Part shown: in pieces, positions 15,314 through 23,351 of the stretch
Position numbering within the stretch: position 1 is the first letter of the stretch
How the letters are laid out: each line of letters begins with the position of its first letter
Assembly: GCA_023267435.1 (NCBI GenBank)
Contig: JAHFNH010000002.1
Coordinates: forward strand, 120,250 to 184,249
Direction: 5' to 3'
Source: Candidatus Nomurabacteria bacterium
GTDB taxonomy: Bacteria; Patescibacteria; Paceibacteria; UBA9973
Length of the DNA: 64,000 nucleotides
Position numbers and translations under genes: made by a program
The notes under the pieces: generated by a model
Told to the model about the DNA's origin: nothing
The model's database searches: none
Seen by the model: the letters and a program-made list of their open reading frames with translations, nothing else

Positions 15314-16774
15314 CTATTCTTTTTTAGGTCTCATTAGAGGGAAAATTTGAGTTTCGCGAATAGGTTTGTCAGCTAGGAACGCGAACAACATTTCACCAAA
15401 ACCGAAACCACACGTCGGAGGCATACCATGTTCGAGCATTTCTACGAATTCCATATCTGGCATCATTGCTTCTTTGTCCCCCGCTTTCAATAATTCTTGT
15501 TGAGCTTCGAATCTTTCAGATTGGTCGATGGGATCATTTAATTCGGAGAATCCATTGCCAACTTCTGATCCAGCGATGATTATTTGAAATCTTTCTGTTA
15601 GATCTTTATTATCCAGCATTGATTTTGATAATGGAGAAACAAGTTTTGGATGACCAGTTAAAAATACCGGACCGGAGATTTGCTTTCGGCAATATTTCCA
15701 AAGTGTATCCACCATGCGTTCCATCGTATTGCCATCATAAACAACATGAAGCTCATCGAGCTTTTTCTTTACTTCATCATAAGTAGCATCTAATACATCG
15801 ATACCTGTTTGAGCTTTCACTGTTTCTCGGTAATCTATTTTTTTCCATTCACCACTCAAATCAAATTTATGTCCGCGTGTTTCGAATTCAGTTTTTCCAA
15901 ATACATCATTCGCTATTTTTTTATATAATTCTTCGGTGAGTTTCATTCCGTCTTTATAATTCGCATAAGCCCAGTAAAATTCCAAATTAGTAAATTCTTG
16001 CAAATGATTAGCATCCGAACCTTCATTGCGATAAGCGCGTCCTATTTCAAAAGTCTTTGGAAAACCTGCCGCCATCAAACGCTTCTGCCAAAGCTCTCCG
16101 ATAGAGATACGCATATATAAAGGCAGTTTAAAATCTTCATTGTATGTTTTAAAAGGTGTCGCTTCGGCACCGCCAGTCGTAACTTCCAGCGATGGAGTTT
16201 CGACTTCCATAAAACCATGATCTTTCATAAAATTGCGGGCAGTGTCCCAAAATTTAGTTTTCTTTTCTAATATATCTCTCACTTCCGGATCCATTAAAAT
16301 ATCCAAATATCTTTTTCGAAAACGCTCTTCAATATCTTGCAACCCATGCCATTTTTCTGGTAATGGCTGTAATGTTTTTGTGAGCATGCGCCAATCTTTC
16401 ACTTCAACTGTCTTCTCTCCTCTTTTAGTTGTAAAAAATATTCCTTGCACTTCTACGAAGTCTCCTATGTCTGTGACTTCATTAAAGAAATCAAATTTAT
16501 CATCACCGAGAGAATCTTTCTTAAGAAGAGCCTGAAATTGCGCAGTACCATCATTTAAAGTCAAAAAAATAATCGCACCTTGTCCACGCATCGACATAAT
16601 TCTGCCGGCAACCCATTTCATCTCGCCAGACTTTTCTAAATCTGAAAAACTCTCAATCGCTTCTGCTAAGGAAAGTTCTCTTTTTGATTCTGCTGGATAC
16701 GGATTAATACCTCTTTCTTTTAAGAGGTTGAGTTTTTTTATTCTAGCGTCTCTAATCTCAGCAATTGTAGACAT
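15314..16774 (-). CDS. lysS: Lysyl-tRNA synthetase, class II
   Basis: 486 residues. N-terminal OB-fold anticodon domain (EKSGEMKWVAGRIMSMRGQG, about 50-150), then the class II core: motif 2 GRAYRNEGSDANHLQEF and motif 3 near GFGFGEMLFAFL at the C-terminus, ending IFPLMRPKKE. It charges tRNA-Lys. By my hand alignment the motif 3 residue expected to be Arg (GFGFGER in relatives) is Met (codon ATG); the rest of the active site looks intact. Ten bases downstream of greA with no promoter between, so co-transcribed with it. Confidence 0.93.
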   Translation of the reverse strand: MSTIAEIRDARIKKLNLLKERGINPYPAESKRELSLAEAIESFSDLEKSGEMKWVAGRIMSMRGQGAIIFLTLNDGTAQFQALLKKDSLGDDKFDFFNEVTDIGDFVEVQGIFFTTKRGEKTVEVKDWRMLTKTLQPLPEKWHGLQDIEERFRKRYLDILMDPEVRDILEKKTKFWDTARNFMKDHGFMEVETPSLEVTTGGAEATPFKTYNEDFKLPLYMRISIGELWQKRLMAAGFPKTFEIGRAYRNEGSDANHLQEFTNLEFYWAYANYKDGMKLTEELYKKIANDVFGKTEFETRGHKFDLSGEWKKIDYRETVKAQTGIDVLDATYDEVKKKLDELHVVYDGNTMERMVDTLWKYCRKQISGPVFLTGHPKLVSPLSKSMLDNKDLTERFQIIIAGSEVGNGFSELNDPIDQSERFEAQQELLKAGDKEAMMPDMEFVEMLEHGMPPTCGFGFGEMLFAFLADKPIRETQIFPLMRPKKE

Positions 16775-16783
16775 TATTAATAA

Positions 16784-17251
16784 TTATGATACGTCGATGA
16801 TTTTATAATTAACTGTGCCACCAGGAGTTTGGAATGAAACACTGTCTCCTTTCTTTTTTCCAAAAAGAGCTTCGCCGAACGGTGAATGATTTGAAATTTT
16901 ACCGGCAGCCATATCTGCCTCCTCTGATCCCACAATAAAATAAGTTTTGTTTTCTTTTGTACCTTCTTTTTCCACCACGACAGTAGAACCGACTTGCGCC
17001 GTGTCACCTCCATGTTTTGAAACAACCATTGATGTCTGTAAAATATGTTCTATCTTTGCAATACGTTCTTCTAATTTACCTTGATCTTCTCTGGCTTGGT
17101 GATACTCTGCATTTTCTGAAAGGTCTCCGAGAGATTTGGCGTACTCCAAGGCATCGATTATTTCTTTGCGCTTTGGGCCTTTTAAATCTTCAAGCTCAGC
17201 TTGAAGCAATTTTTTCTTCTCTTCGGTTATATAATCTGCTGTCTTATCCAT
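16784..17251 (-). CDS. greA: Transcription elongation factor GreA
   Basis: 155 residues: an antiparallel coiled coil (ITEEKKKLLQAELEDLKGPKRKEI, DLSENAEYHQAREDQG with the conserved acidic D-L-S-E-N-A-E-Y tip, residues about 8-75) and the FKBP-like domain (SPFGEALFGKKKGDSVSF). It stimulates transcript cleavage in backtracked RNA polymerase. First gene of a greA-lysS operon. Its promoter is TTGACT-17-TAGATT with only six bases before ATG, i.e. a leaderless arrangement. Confidence 0.97.
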   Translation of the reverse strand: MDKTADYITEEKKKLLQAELEDLKGPKRKEIIDALEYAKSLGDLSENAEYHQAREDQGKLEERIAKIEHILQTSMVVSKHGGDTAQVGSTVVVEKEGTKENKTYFIVGSEEADMAAGKISNHSPFGEALFGKKKGDSVSFQTPGGTVNYKIIDVS

Positions 17252-17286
17252 TAGTTAAATCTAACTTTTTTCCATTAAAAAGTCAA
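17249..17286 (-). promoter_or_regulatory. Leaderless-type promoter of greA
   Basis: Minus strand TTGACT (17286-17281), 17-base spacer, TAGATT (17263-17258), six bases, ATG (17251). Best full example of the pattern because both hexamers are good. Confidence 0.65.
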
Positions 17287-17335
17287 AAAATGCTTTCAAA
17301 TTATAAAGATGACGATATTTACACCACGACAAAAC

Positions 17336-17363
17336 TTGCGATAAATTTTTTATATGATATTCT
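17336..17363 (+). promoter_or_regulatory. Promoter of rpsU
   Basis: TTGCGA (17336-17341), 16-base spacer, TATTCT (17358-17363) with an extended TG. The start codon is 11 bases further, so the leader is only a few bases. Confidence 0.55.
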
Positions 17364-17373
17364 ATTGGAATAT

Positions 17374-17604
17374 ATGGCAAAAACAATAATAGAAGTTAAG
17401 AAAAATCCAAATGAAAATAACGCGAGCATAATGCGCCGTTTTTCTCGTAAGGTTCAGGAATCAGGCGTAATCCACAAAGTGAAAGGTTCTCGATATAACG
17501 AAAGAAAGGAATCAAAGCTTAAGGTTAAAGCTGGAGCTCTAAAGAGACTAGGTAGAAGAAAAGAAATCGACAAGCTTCGCAAACTAGGCAAATTGGTAAA
17601 GTAA
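17374..17604 (+). CDS. rpsU: Ribosomal protein bS21
   Basis: 76 residues, very basic, beginning MAKTIIEVKKNPNENNASIMRRFSRKVQESGV and ending in a Lys/Arg-rich tail. The NASIMRRFSRKV helix is the bS21 signature. The frame is open further upstream, but the ATG at 17374 gives the natural N-terminus and lies just after a promoter; longer starts would run antisense through greA. It is the first gene of rpsU-ybeY-ftsA. Confidence 0.93.
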   Translation: MAKTIIEVKKNPNENNASIMRRFSRKVQESGVIHKVKGSRYNERKESKLKVKAGALKRLGRRKEIDKLRKLGKLVK

Positions 17605-17607
17605 AAT

Positions 17608-18060
17608 ATGCAGGAAAATTTATCTATTATAAACAAAACAAAAGGCAAGCTTCCGAGCTTGCCTTTTAACGAGTTGAAAAATAACATCTTGGGCAAAAAT
17701 TACTCTTGCTCGATTGTTTTCGTCGGAGAAAAAAGATCCAGAGAGTTCAATAAAAAATATCGAGATAAAGATAAGTCTACGAATATTTTATCTTTTTGTT
17801 TATCAAAAACTGACGGCGAGATGATTCTATGTCCAGCCGTCGCAAAACGCGAATATAAAAAATTCGACAGAACTTTTCCAAATTTCCTAGGATTTTTAGT
17901 TATCCACGGAATGCTTCATTTGAAAGGAATGGAACATAGTAGTAGAATGGAGAAAGCGGAACAAAAATATGATCAGAAATATTTCTATCGGGATAGACAT
18001 AGGATCATCAACGACAAGAGTCGTGGTGGGAGAATTCTTAAAGGGAGAAAAAAATCCTAA
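17608..18060 (+). CDS. ybeY: Endoribonuclease YbeY
   Basis: 150 residues. Conserved SIVFVGEKRSREFNKKYR, KSTNILSF and the metal site HGMLHLKGMEH (about 97-107, HxxxHxxxxxH with a D-to-E change before the last His). It takes part in 16S rRNA maturation and ribosome quality control. Three bases after rpsU. The basic C-terminal tail beyond the His motif overlaps ftsA by 92 bases; the tail is unlike most YbeY and may be an accident of the overlap. A terminator-like hairpin lies inside codons 11-21. Confidence 0.9.
   Translation: MQENLSIINKTKGKLPSLPFNELKNNILGKNYSCSIVFVGEKRSREFNKKYRDKDKSTNILSFCLSKTDGEMILCPAVAKREYKKFDRTFPNFLGFLVIHGMLHLKGMEHSSRMEKAEQKYDQKYFYRDRHRIINDKSRGGRILKGRKKS
17638..17668 (+). 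terminator. Terminator-like hairpin inside the ybeY start
   Basis: AAAAGGCAAGC-TTCCGA-GCTTGCCTTTT, an 11-bp stem followed by TTTTAA, 34 bases after the rpsU stop. It codes for KGKLPSLPF, conserved in YbeY proteins, so both RNA structure and protein are used. It could attenuate transcription between rpsU and ybeY-ftsA. Confidence 0.55.
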
Positions 18061-19132
18061 AGTTATTGGCATTGGTGAAAATGAAACAAAAGGCATCCGA
18101 CATGGTTATGTCGTAAATTTCAATGACGCAGTAAATTCTGTTAAGAAAGCTGTTGCTATGGCAGAAAAAACTTCCGGTGTAAAAATAAAACACGCATTTG
18201 TTTCAGTCGGCGGCACAACTCTGCATTCAGAAATGAGTTCAGGGGTCGCAATTATTTCCAAAGCAGATGGCGAAGTGACCAGCCTAGACATAAATAAAGC
18301 TATTGAAGACGGAGAAAATAATCTAAAACTCGGCAATAAAAGAGTGATCCAATTGTTCCCTATTTCTTTCCGCCTCGATGGCAAAGAAGTTTTAGGCAGA
18401 CCGGAAGGAATGCGAGGAGTAAAGCTTGAAATTAAAACTATTTTCGTTGTTTGTTCAAGTCAACATTTAGAAGACTTACTAGAAGTAATAGCCGAAGCTG
18501 GAGTAGAACCGCTAAATATCATCGCCTCGCCTATCGCCGGAAGTAATATCGCATTATCCGACAGACAAAAAATCGTAGGATCAGCATTGGTTAGTATCGG
18601 TTCGGAAACTGTATCAATCGGAGTATTTGAAAATGGCTCGCTCATATCTCTCCACACATTTTCAATCGGTTCATCTGATATCACAAATGACATAGCTTTG
18701 GGTTTGAAAATTCCGTTGGAAAAAGCAGAGAGTTTCAAACTTGGAAATATTTCCGAAGATTATTCAAAGAAAAAACTAGATGAGATCATTGAAGCTCGTT
18801 TATCTGATATTTTTGAACTCATCGAGAATCATCTGAAAAAAATAAAAAGAAATGAACTCCTGCCTGCCGGCATTGTATGGATAGGTGGAGGTTCTTCTAT
18901 ACCTAAACTTGAAGAATTTTCAAGGTCTGCATTAAAACTCCCATCCAGAGTGGGACAGACAGATATGTTTGGTAATGCAAAAACAAAACTTCGAGACCCG
19001 TCCTGGTTTACAGCACTGGGTCTTATAATAGAAAACAAAGATAGTAAAGGACCAACCGGCAACCCATTTTCCAATCTTTTAAAAGATCTAATAAACGCAA
19101 TAAAATCAATGACTAAACAGCTCATGCCTTAA
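17969..19132 (+). CDS. ftsA: Cell-division protein FtsA
   Basis: 387-residue actin-like ATPase: phosphate 1 GIDIGSSTTRVVVGEF (7-22), 1C domain region VKIKHAFVSVGGTTLHS, phosphate 2 GSALVSIGSETVSIGVFENG, adenosine motif GIVWIGGGSSIPKL. It tethers FtsZ to the membrane. The C-terminal NAIKSMTKQLMP could be the amphipathic membrane helix. ATG at 17969 lies within ybeY (92-base overlap) and gives the natural N-terminus. A terminator at 19168-19194 follows, so ftsZ is transcribed separately. Confidence 0.95.
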   Translation: MIRNISIGIDIGSSTTRVVVGEFLKGEKNPKVIGIGENETKGIRHGYVVNFNDAVNSVKKAVAMAEKTSGVKIKHAFVSVGGTTLHSEMSSGVAIISKADGEVTSLDINKAIEDGENNLKLGNKRVIQLFPISFRLDGKEVLGRPEGMRGVKLEIKTIFVVCSSQHLEDLLEVIAEAGVEPLNIIASPIAGSNIALSDRQKIVGSALVSIGSETVSIGVFENGSLISLHTFSIGSSDITNDIALGLKIPLEKAESFKLGNISEDYSKKKLDEIIEARLSDIFELIENHLKKIKRNELLPAGIVWIGGGSSIPKLEEFSRSALKLPSRVGQTDMFGNAKTKLRDPSWFTALGLIIENKDSKGPTGNPFSNLLKDLINAIKSMTKQLMP

Positions 19133-19167
19133 AAATATGAAGTTTTTTTAAAATGTAATATAGTTGT

Positions 19168-19194
19168 AAAAAAGCAAAAATTTTGCTTTTTTTT
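19168..19194 (+). terminator. Terminator after ftsA
   Basis: AAAAGCAAAA-ATTTT-GC stem (AAAGCAAAATTTTGCTTT) with a long T-run. Confidence 0.7.
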
Positions 19195-19201
19195 ATTTTC
19201 T

Positions 19202-19209
19202 GCTATTAT
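19202..19209 (+). promoter_or_regulatory. Extended -10 of ftsZ
   Basis: TGC-TATTAT at 19201-19209; leader of about 44 A+T-rich bases ending AAAAACAT before the ATG. No good -35. Confidence 0.45.
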
Positions 19210-19259
19210 AAGACTTATACAAACTAATCATTTTTATTAGAAATTAATTTTAAAAACAT

Positions 19260-20486
19260 ATGCCAAAAGTAAACCCAGCTATTGAAACATTCGCTCGCAT
19301 TAAAGTCATCGGAGTCGGAGGTTCCGGAAAAAATGCCCTTAACCATATGATAATGAATAAGGTGAAAGGCGTGGAATTTATCTGTATGAACACAGATACT
19401 CAAGACCTACACCACTCTCTAGCTGATAAGAAAATTCACATTGGAAAAAATTTAACTAAAGGACTCGGAGCAGGAATGAATCCGGAAATCGGAAGAAAGG
19501 CTGCCGAGGAAACTAAGTCTGAAATCCAAGATGTGATCAAGGGAGCTGATATGGTTTTCATAGCATGCGGTTTGGGCGGAGGTACAGGCACTGGTGCAGC
19601 TCCGATTGTAGCTAGAGCGGCAAAAGAGCAAGGCATATTGACTGTCGCTGTCGTTACCAAGCCATTCTTTTTCGAAGGCAGTCACAGAATGAAGTTGGCC
19701 GACAAGGGACTTGAGGAACTTTCCAAGGAAGTGGATGCAATCATCGTAATCCCTAATGATAAACTTCTACAAATTTCCGACAAAAACACCAACTTCAAAG
19801 ATGCTTTTGCTACTTGCGATGATGTTTTACGTCAAGCAGTAGAAGGCATTTCAGACCTTATTACAACTCCAGGTATCATCAATGTAGACTTCGCTGATAT
19901 AAAGACAATCATGGCTGATGCAGGAAGTGCACTTATGGGTATCGGTTCTGCTTCTGGCGAGAAGCGTGCTGAGAAGGCCGCACTTATGGCAATCAATTCA
20001 CCTCTTCTCGAAGTATCTATCAACGGTGCAAGAGGCGTACTCTTTGCTATTTCCGGCGGGGATGATATTACAATCCACGAAATTCAAGAAGCGGCAAAAA
20101 TAATTACCGAATCAATCGACAAAGATGCAAAAGTAATTTTCGGAACTATACGAGATGAAAAATTAAAAAAAGGAGAATTAAAAGTTACAGTTATTGCTAC
20201 CAGCTTCCCTACTGAAATGCCAAAGAAAAATCTTTTTAACTCCAACGCAAATCTAAATCAGCCAATCTTAAAAGAAGACAACGCGATCACAGCCAAGAAA
20301 GAAATTCACAACAGTATTGTGAATCCAAATACACAAAATTCCAATACGCAAAACTCAAGCATGAATAATAATGACTTTGTGAGAAAAGTAGAAAAAAAGC
20401 CTGAAGTTGTTGAAGAAATAATCATCGAAGAAGATTCCGACGACTGGAGTGCTGTTCCAGCTTTCTTAAGAAGAAATAAAAAATAA
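19260..20486 (+). CDS. ftsZ: Cell-division GTPase FtsZ
   Basis: 408 residues. N-terminal IKVIGVGGSGKNALNHM, tubulin signature GLGGGTGTGAAP (about 103-114), T7 loop NVDFADIKTIM, and the conserved C-terminal peptide DDWSAVPAFLRRNKK that binds FtsA. A flexible Asn-rich linker (NPNTQNSNTQNSSMNNND) precedes it. Polymerises into the Z-ring. Starts ATG at 19260; seven bases before trxB, which is probably co-transcribed. Confidence 0.98.
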   Translation: MPKVNPAIETFARIKVIGVGGSGKNALNHMIMNKVKGVEFICMNTDTQDLHHSLADKKIHIGKNLTKGLGAGMNPEIGRKAAEETKSEIQDVIKGADMVFIACGLGGGTGTGAAPIVARAAKEQGILTVAVVTKPFFFEGSHRMKLADKGLEELSKEVDAIIVIPNDKLLQISDKNTNFKDAFATCDDVLRQAVEGISDLITTPGIINVDFADIKTIMADAGSALMGIGSASGEKRAEKAALMAINSPLLEVSINGARGVLFAISGGDDITIHEIQEAAKIITESIDKDAKVIFGTIRDEKLKKGELKVTVIATSFPTEMPKKNLFNSNANLNQPILKEDNAITAKKEIHNSIVNPNTQNSNTQNSSMNNNDFVRKVEKKPEVVEEIIIEEDSDDWSAVPAFLRRNKK

Positions 20487-20493
20487 TATACCT

Positions 20494-21420
20494 ATGATCT
20501 ATGATTTAATCATTGTCGGAGGCGGACCTGCAGGAGTAGCTGCGGCTGTGTATGCTTCACGCAAGCGCCTCAACACCCTATTTTTAACTTCCGAATTCGG
20601 AGGGCAATCTGTCGTATCAGAAAATATCTATAATTGGATAGGATCAGTTTCTATCTCCGGCGCAGATCTCGCAAAAAATTTCAAAGCACATGTCACGGCA
20701 AATGCTGGTGATATGCTCCAAATAAAAGAAGGCGCCAAAGTTGATAGTATTTCAAAAGATGGAGATTTATTCAAAATAAAAACAAATTCCAACGAAGAAT
20801 TTTCAACAAAAAGTTTACTCATTGCGACTGGAAGCGGACGCAGAAAATTGATCGCAAAAAATGCAGATGCTTTAGAACACAAAGGCATCACCTATTGCGC
20901 ATCTTGTGATGGTCCGCTTTTTTCCGGTGCAGATGTTGTGGTGATCGGAGGAGGCAATGCTGGTTTTGAAAGTGCAGCCCAGCTTCTCGCCTATTGTAAT
21001 TCTGTAACTTTAATAAACAGAAGTAATGAATTTCGTGCGGATAAAATAACTGTTGAAAAATTACTTTCTAATCCAAAAATGAAAGTTATAAAAAATGTTG
21101 ATATCTTGGAAATAAAAGGTGAAAAATTCGTAGAAGGACTCACCTATTTAGATAAAAATACAAACGAAACAAAAGAATTGAAAGTCACAGGTATCTTTGT
21201 AGAAATCGGTCAAATCCCCAACACGGACTGGGTTAAAGACTTGGTGGAGTTAGATGAAATAAATAGAGTTAAAATAGACCCTTGGACCAATCGCACCTCT
21301 GTGCCGGGCATCTGGGCAGCTGGAGACTGTACAAATATCCTCTATCATCAAAACAATATCGCTGCTGGTGACGGAGTCAAAGCTCTCGAAGACATATATC
21401 TCTATTTACACGCAAAATAG
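20494..21420 (+). CDS. trxB: Thioredoxin reductase
   Basis: 308 residues: FAD motif IVGGGPAGVAAAVYASRK (7-24), redox pair CASC (about residues 134-137) in ITYCASCDGPLF, second nucleotide motif VVIGGGNAGFESAAQLL, and C-terminal GIWAAGDCTN. NADPH-dependent flavoprotein that would reduce thioredoxin or the glutaredoxin-like protein at 34776-35012. Directly downstream of ftsZ. Confidence 0.95.
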   Translation: MIYDLIIVGGGPAGVAAAVYASRKRLNTLFLTSEFGGQSVVSENIYNWIGSVSISGADLAKNFKAHVTANAGDMLQIKEGAKVDSISKDGDLFKIKTNSNEEFSTKSLLIATGSGRRKLIAKNADALEHKGITYCASCDGPLFSGADVVVIGGGNAGFESAAQLLAYCNSVTLINRSNEFRADKITVEKLLSNPKMKVIKNVDILEIKGEKFVEGLTYLDKNTNETKELKVTGIFVEIGQIPNTDWVKDLVELDEINRVKIDPWTNRTSVPGIWAAGDCTNILYHQNNIAAGDGVKALEDIYLYLHAK

Positions 21421-21427
21421 AAAAAAT

Positions 21428-21454
21428 AAAAACCGATCTGTGATCGGTTTTTTT
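21428..21454. terminator. Bidirectional terminator between trxB and the 21472 gene
   Basis: AAACCGATC-TGT-GATCGGTTTT with T-run on the plus strand and A-run upstream. Confidence 0.8.
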
Positions 21455-21471
21455 AATTATTTATAACTATT

Positions 21472-22017
21472 TTAGTTGTATTGCATTCTACCTTGAAAAT
21501 GAATTTGTAATTTCTTAACTGATTCATGTAAATCGAAAGTTTGATCGTCTTTTTTTTCGAATACTATTTTTATAAGTTCCGCATCTTGTGTGTTTTTTTC
21601 TTTTTGTAAATTTTTCTGTTTTTGCAGATCTTTAATCATTGAAAATAAAAGAGGGGCAAGGTCTTCGAATATACATTCATAATGACATATTTTTCCCTTA
21701 CCAAAAATTTCTTCTCTGTAATTGCCAGTCGCAATTAACTTTCCCTTGAATTCCTCGTCTGATCGCATTTGTTTTACAAAAGGTAGAGTTTCAGCATGAC
21801 GACAATTTTCCAAAATCGAAGTAATTATTACAAAGTCTAACTTATTCTTATTTAACTCAAAAATTTCTTTAGCACTTTTTAACGATTTTGCTCGTAATAA
21901 ATTGCAAAAATTTCCAATTTTAATTTCACACTGTCCGTAAAGATAAGAACTGGTTATAATTACAAGAACATTTACATCTTTAGTAAATTGTCCGTCTGGT
22001 TTATTTTCTTTTGTCAT
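21472..22017 (-). CDS. Unknown protein with a receiver-like alpha/beta pattern, 181 aa
   Basis: Starts MTKENKPDGQFTKDVNVLVIITSSYLYGQ; an upstream frame is open but would run through tRNA-Ser, so this ATG is chosen. Alternating strands VNVLVIITSS, LDFVIITSILENC, KGKLIATGNY and helices resemble a receiver or flavodoxin-like fold, but the phosphoacceptor Asp is not at the usual place. A Lys/Glu-rich coiled segment (QKQKNLQKEKNTQD) follows. There are several cysteines. Function unknown. Confidence 0.6.
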   Translation of the reverse strand: MTKENKPDGQFTKDVNVLVIITSSYLYGQCEIKIGNFCNLLRAKSLKSAKEIFELNKNKLDFVIITSILENCRHAETLPFVKQMRSDEEFKGKLIATGNYREEIFGKGKICHYECIFEDLAPLLFSMIKDLQKQKNLQKEKNTQDAELIKIVFEKKDDQTFDLHESVKKLQIHFQGRMQYN

Positions 22018-22088
22018 AGAGCTATAAATTAAGGTTAGTACTAGAATATCTTGAGAAAGTATAGCACAATCAAACACTAATGTCAATG

Positions 22089-22175
22089 CGGAAGCGGTGA
22101 GATTTGAACTCACGATGAGGTTTCCCCCATGCTGGTTTTCGAAACCAGTGCCTTCAACCACTCAGCCACGCTTCC
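22089..22175 (-). tRNA. tRNA-Ser(CGA)
   Basis: Acceptor GGAAGCG / CGCTTCC with discriminator G, anticodon stem CTGGT / ACCAG with loop TTCGAAA (anticodon CGA), a long variable arm (CATGGGGGAAACCTCATC region) and T arm GTGAG-TTCAAAT-CTCAC. CCA is not encoded. Confidence 0.95.
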
Positions 22176-22221
22176 GTTAAAAGCTTTTTACAACAACATA
22201 TATTATGTTAGCTGTCAACTG

Positions 22222-22293
22222 TGACCCTACAGAGAATCGAACTCTGATTACCGCCTTGAAAAGGCGATGTCCTAACCGTTAGACGATAGGGCC
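22222..22293 (-). tRNA. tRNA-Glu(TTC)
   Basis: Acceptor GGCCCTA / TAGGGTC, anticodon loop TTTTCAA (TTC) on a CGCC / GGCG stem, T arm CAGAG-TTCGATT-CTCTG. CCA not encoded. The pair of Glu isoacceptors (with 1692-1766) covers GAA and GAG. Confidence 0.95.
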
Positions 22294-22335
22294 ATCCAAA
22301 TAACTTAACCAATATAACATTTTTATAATAAAATG

Positions 22336-22368
22336 CAAAAAATCCCCACAAATTTTGTGGGGATTTTT
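22336..22368 (-). terminator. Terminator of the UbiA-like gene
   Basis: AATCCCCACAA / TTGTGGGGATT perfect stem followed by T-run on the minus strand. Confidence 0.8.
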
Positions 22369-22383
22369 GATCAAACTAAAATT

Positions 22384-23214
22384 TTATTTTGTAAACAAAG
22401 GAACAATGGCTAACGAAAGAAGAATCAAACATACTCCCACATCCAAAAAATTCTTTTGGATAATACGATATCTTTCCGTATAAACAAAAGACACCAGAAC
22501 AAAAAAACAAATAAAACAGCCAAGCGAAAAAGTTATTGTAAAAAAATACTCATTATTCTTTGGCAATGTAAATAAACAAGCAAAAAGTCCGACAAGTATG
22601 AAAGACGCGACCAGTCTGATTATTTCACTTTCAGATAATCCTTTCTCTGTTATTTGTTCTTTTTTATGGCGCTTTTCCATATCTTTAAGAATTTCCCGCC
22701 CAAGAACAACACAAAAAACAAATACAAAGAAAGCTATACATTTCCCCGCCCCGATATCATCTATATTAAATGCAAATAATATGGGTAAACTATTTGCTAT
22801 CGCAGTTAATATTGTCGAGAAAAAATAAAATCGCCTAACACTAGGCAAAAATATTCCAATAACAATACAAACAAGCAACAAGATGCTTTGATGGTGAGAA
22901 AATGAAAATCTGGAATAAGACAACAAAACAGCGGCTATCCATAACAATGAAAGAATCATCGAGAAAAAAATTCTATCATTATTATTCATAATGTATTTAC
23001 TTTTTTCAGGATTATGATTTCTTTCATAAAAATCATTCCAGGTAACTCTGGCCAAGGTTATGATAAATACTGTAAAAGTTATAAGCAAATAATCTTGTGT
23101 TAACCAGAAATCCTTACTGCCGGATAAAACAAAACTGATATGTATTAACAATACGGACAATAATGCCACGGACAGCCTGAGGCCACCGAAGCATCTGAAT
23201 AAATGTTTCGTCAT
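22384..23214 (-). CDS. UbiA-like prenyltransferase family membrane protein
   Basis: 276 residues with seven to nine hydrophobic helices. The motif WNDFYERNHNPEKSKY (about 59-74) matches the first Asp-rich UbiA motif (NDxxDxxxD) and GREILKDMEKRHKKEQ (about 172-187) the second (REILKDxED), both degenerate (several Asp replaced by Glu, Asn or Lys). Normal members move a prenyl chain onto an aromatic or glycerol acceptor; with these changes activity is uncertain. Single-gene unit. Confidence 0.65.
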   Translation of the reverse strand: MTKHLFRCFGGLRLSVALLSVLLIHISFVLSGSKDFWLTQDYLLITFTVFIITLARVTWNDFYERNHNPEKSKYIMNNNDRIFFSMILSLLWIAAVLLSYSRFSFSHHQSILLLVCIVIGIFLPSVRRFYFFSTILTAIANSLPILFAFNIDDIGAGKCIAFFVFVFCVVLGREILKDMEKRHKKEQITEKGLSESEIIRLVASFILVGLFACLFTLPKNNEYFFTITFSLGCFICFFVLVSFVYTERYRIIQKNFLDVGVCLILLSLAIVPLFTK

Positions 23215-23351
23215 ATTTAGGGAGTTTTATGTTGTTTATTTTTCAGTGAACTTTTTTCTTTTTATACATTAACATAAAAAATACGATTTAGCAAATTAAA
23301 AATTACTTAAAAAGCTTTTCTTTTTCAAGAAAAAAGAGTAAATTTGTCTAT

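Noticed and set aside
17017..17373. Long upstream frame for rpsU
   Set aside because: It runs opposite to greA and has a promoter just before the natural ATG; bS21 starts at MAKTII.
22017..22161. Extended N-terminus for the 21472 gene (open frame up to 22161)
   Set aside because: It would translate antisense-free DNA overlapping tRNA-Ser; ATG at 22017 gives a normal protein.
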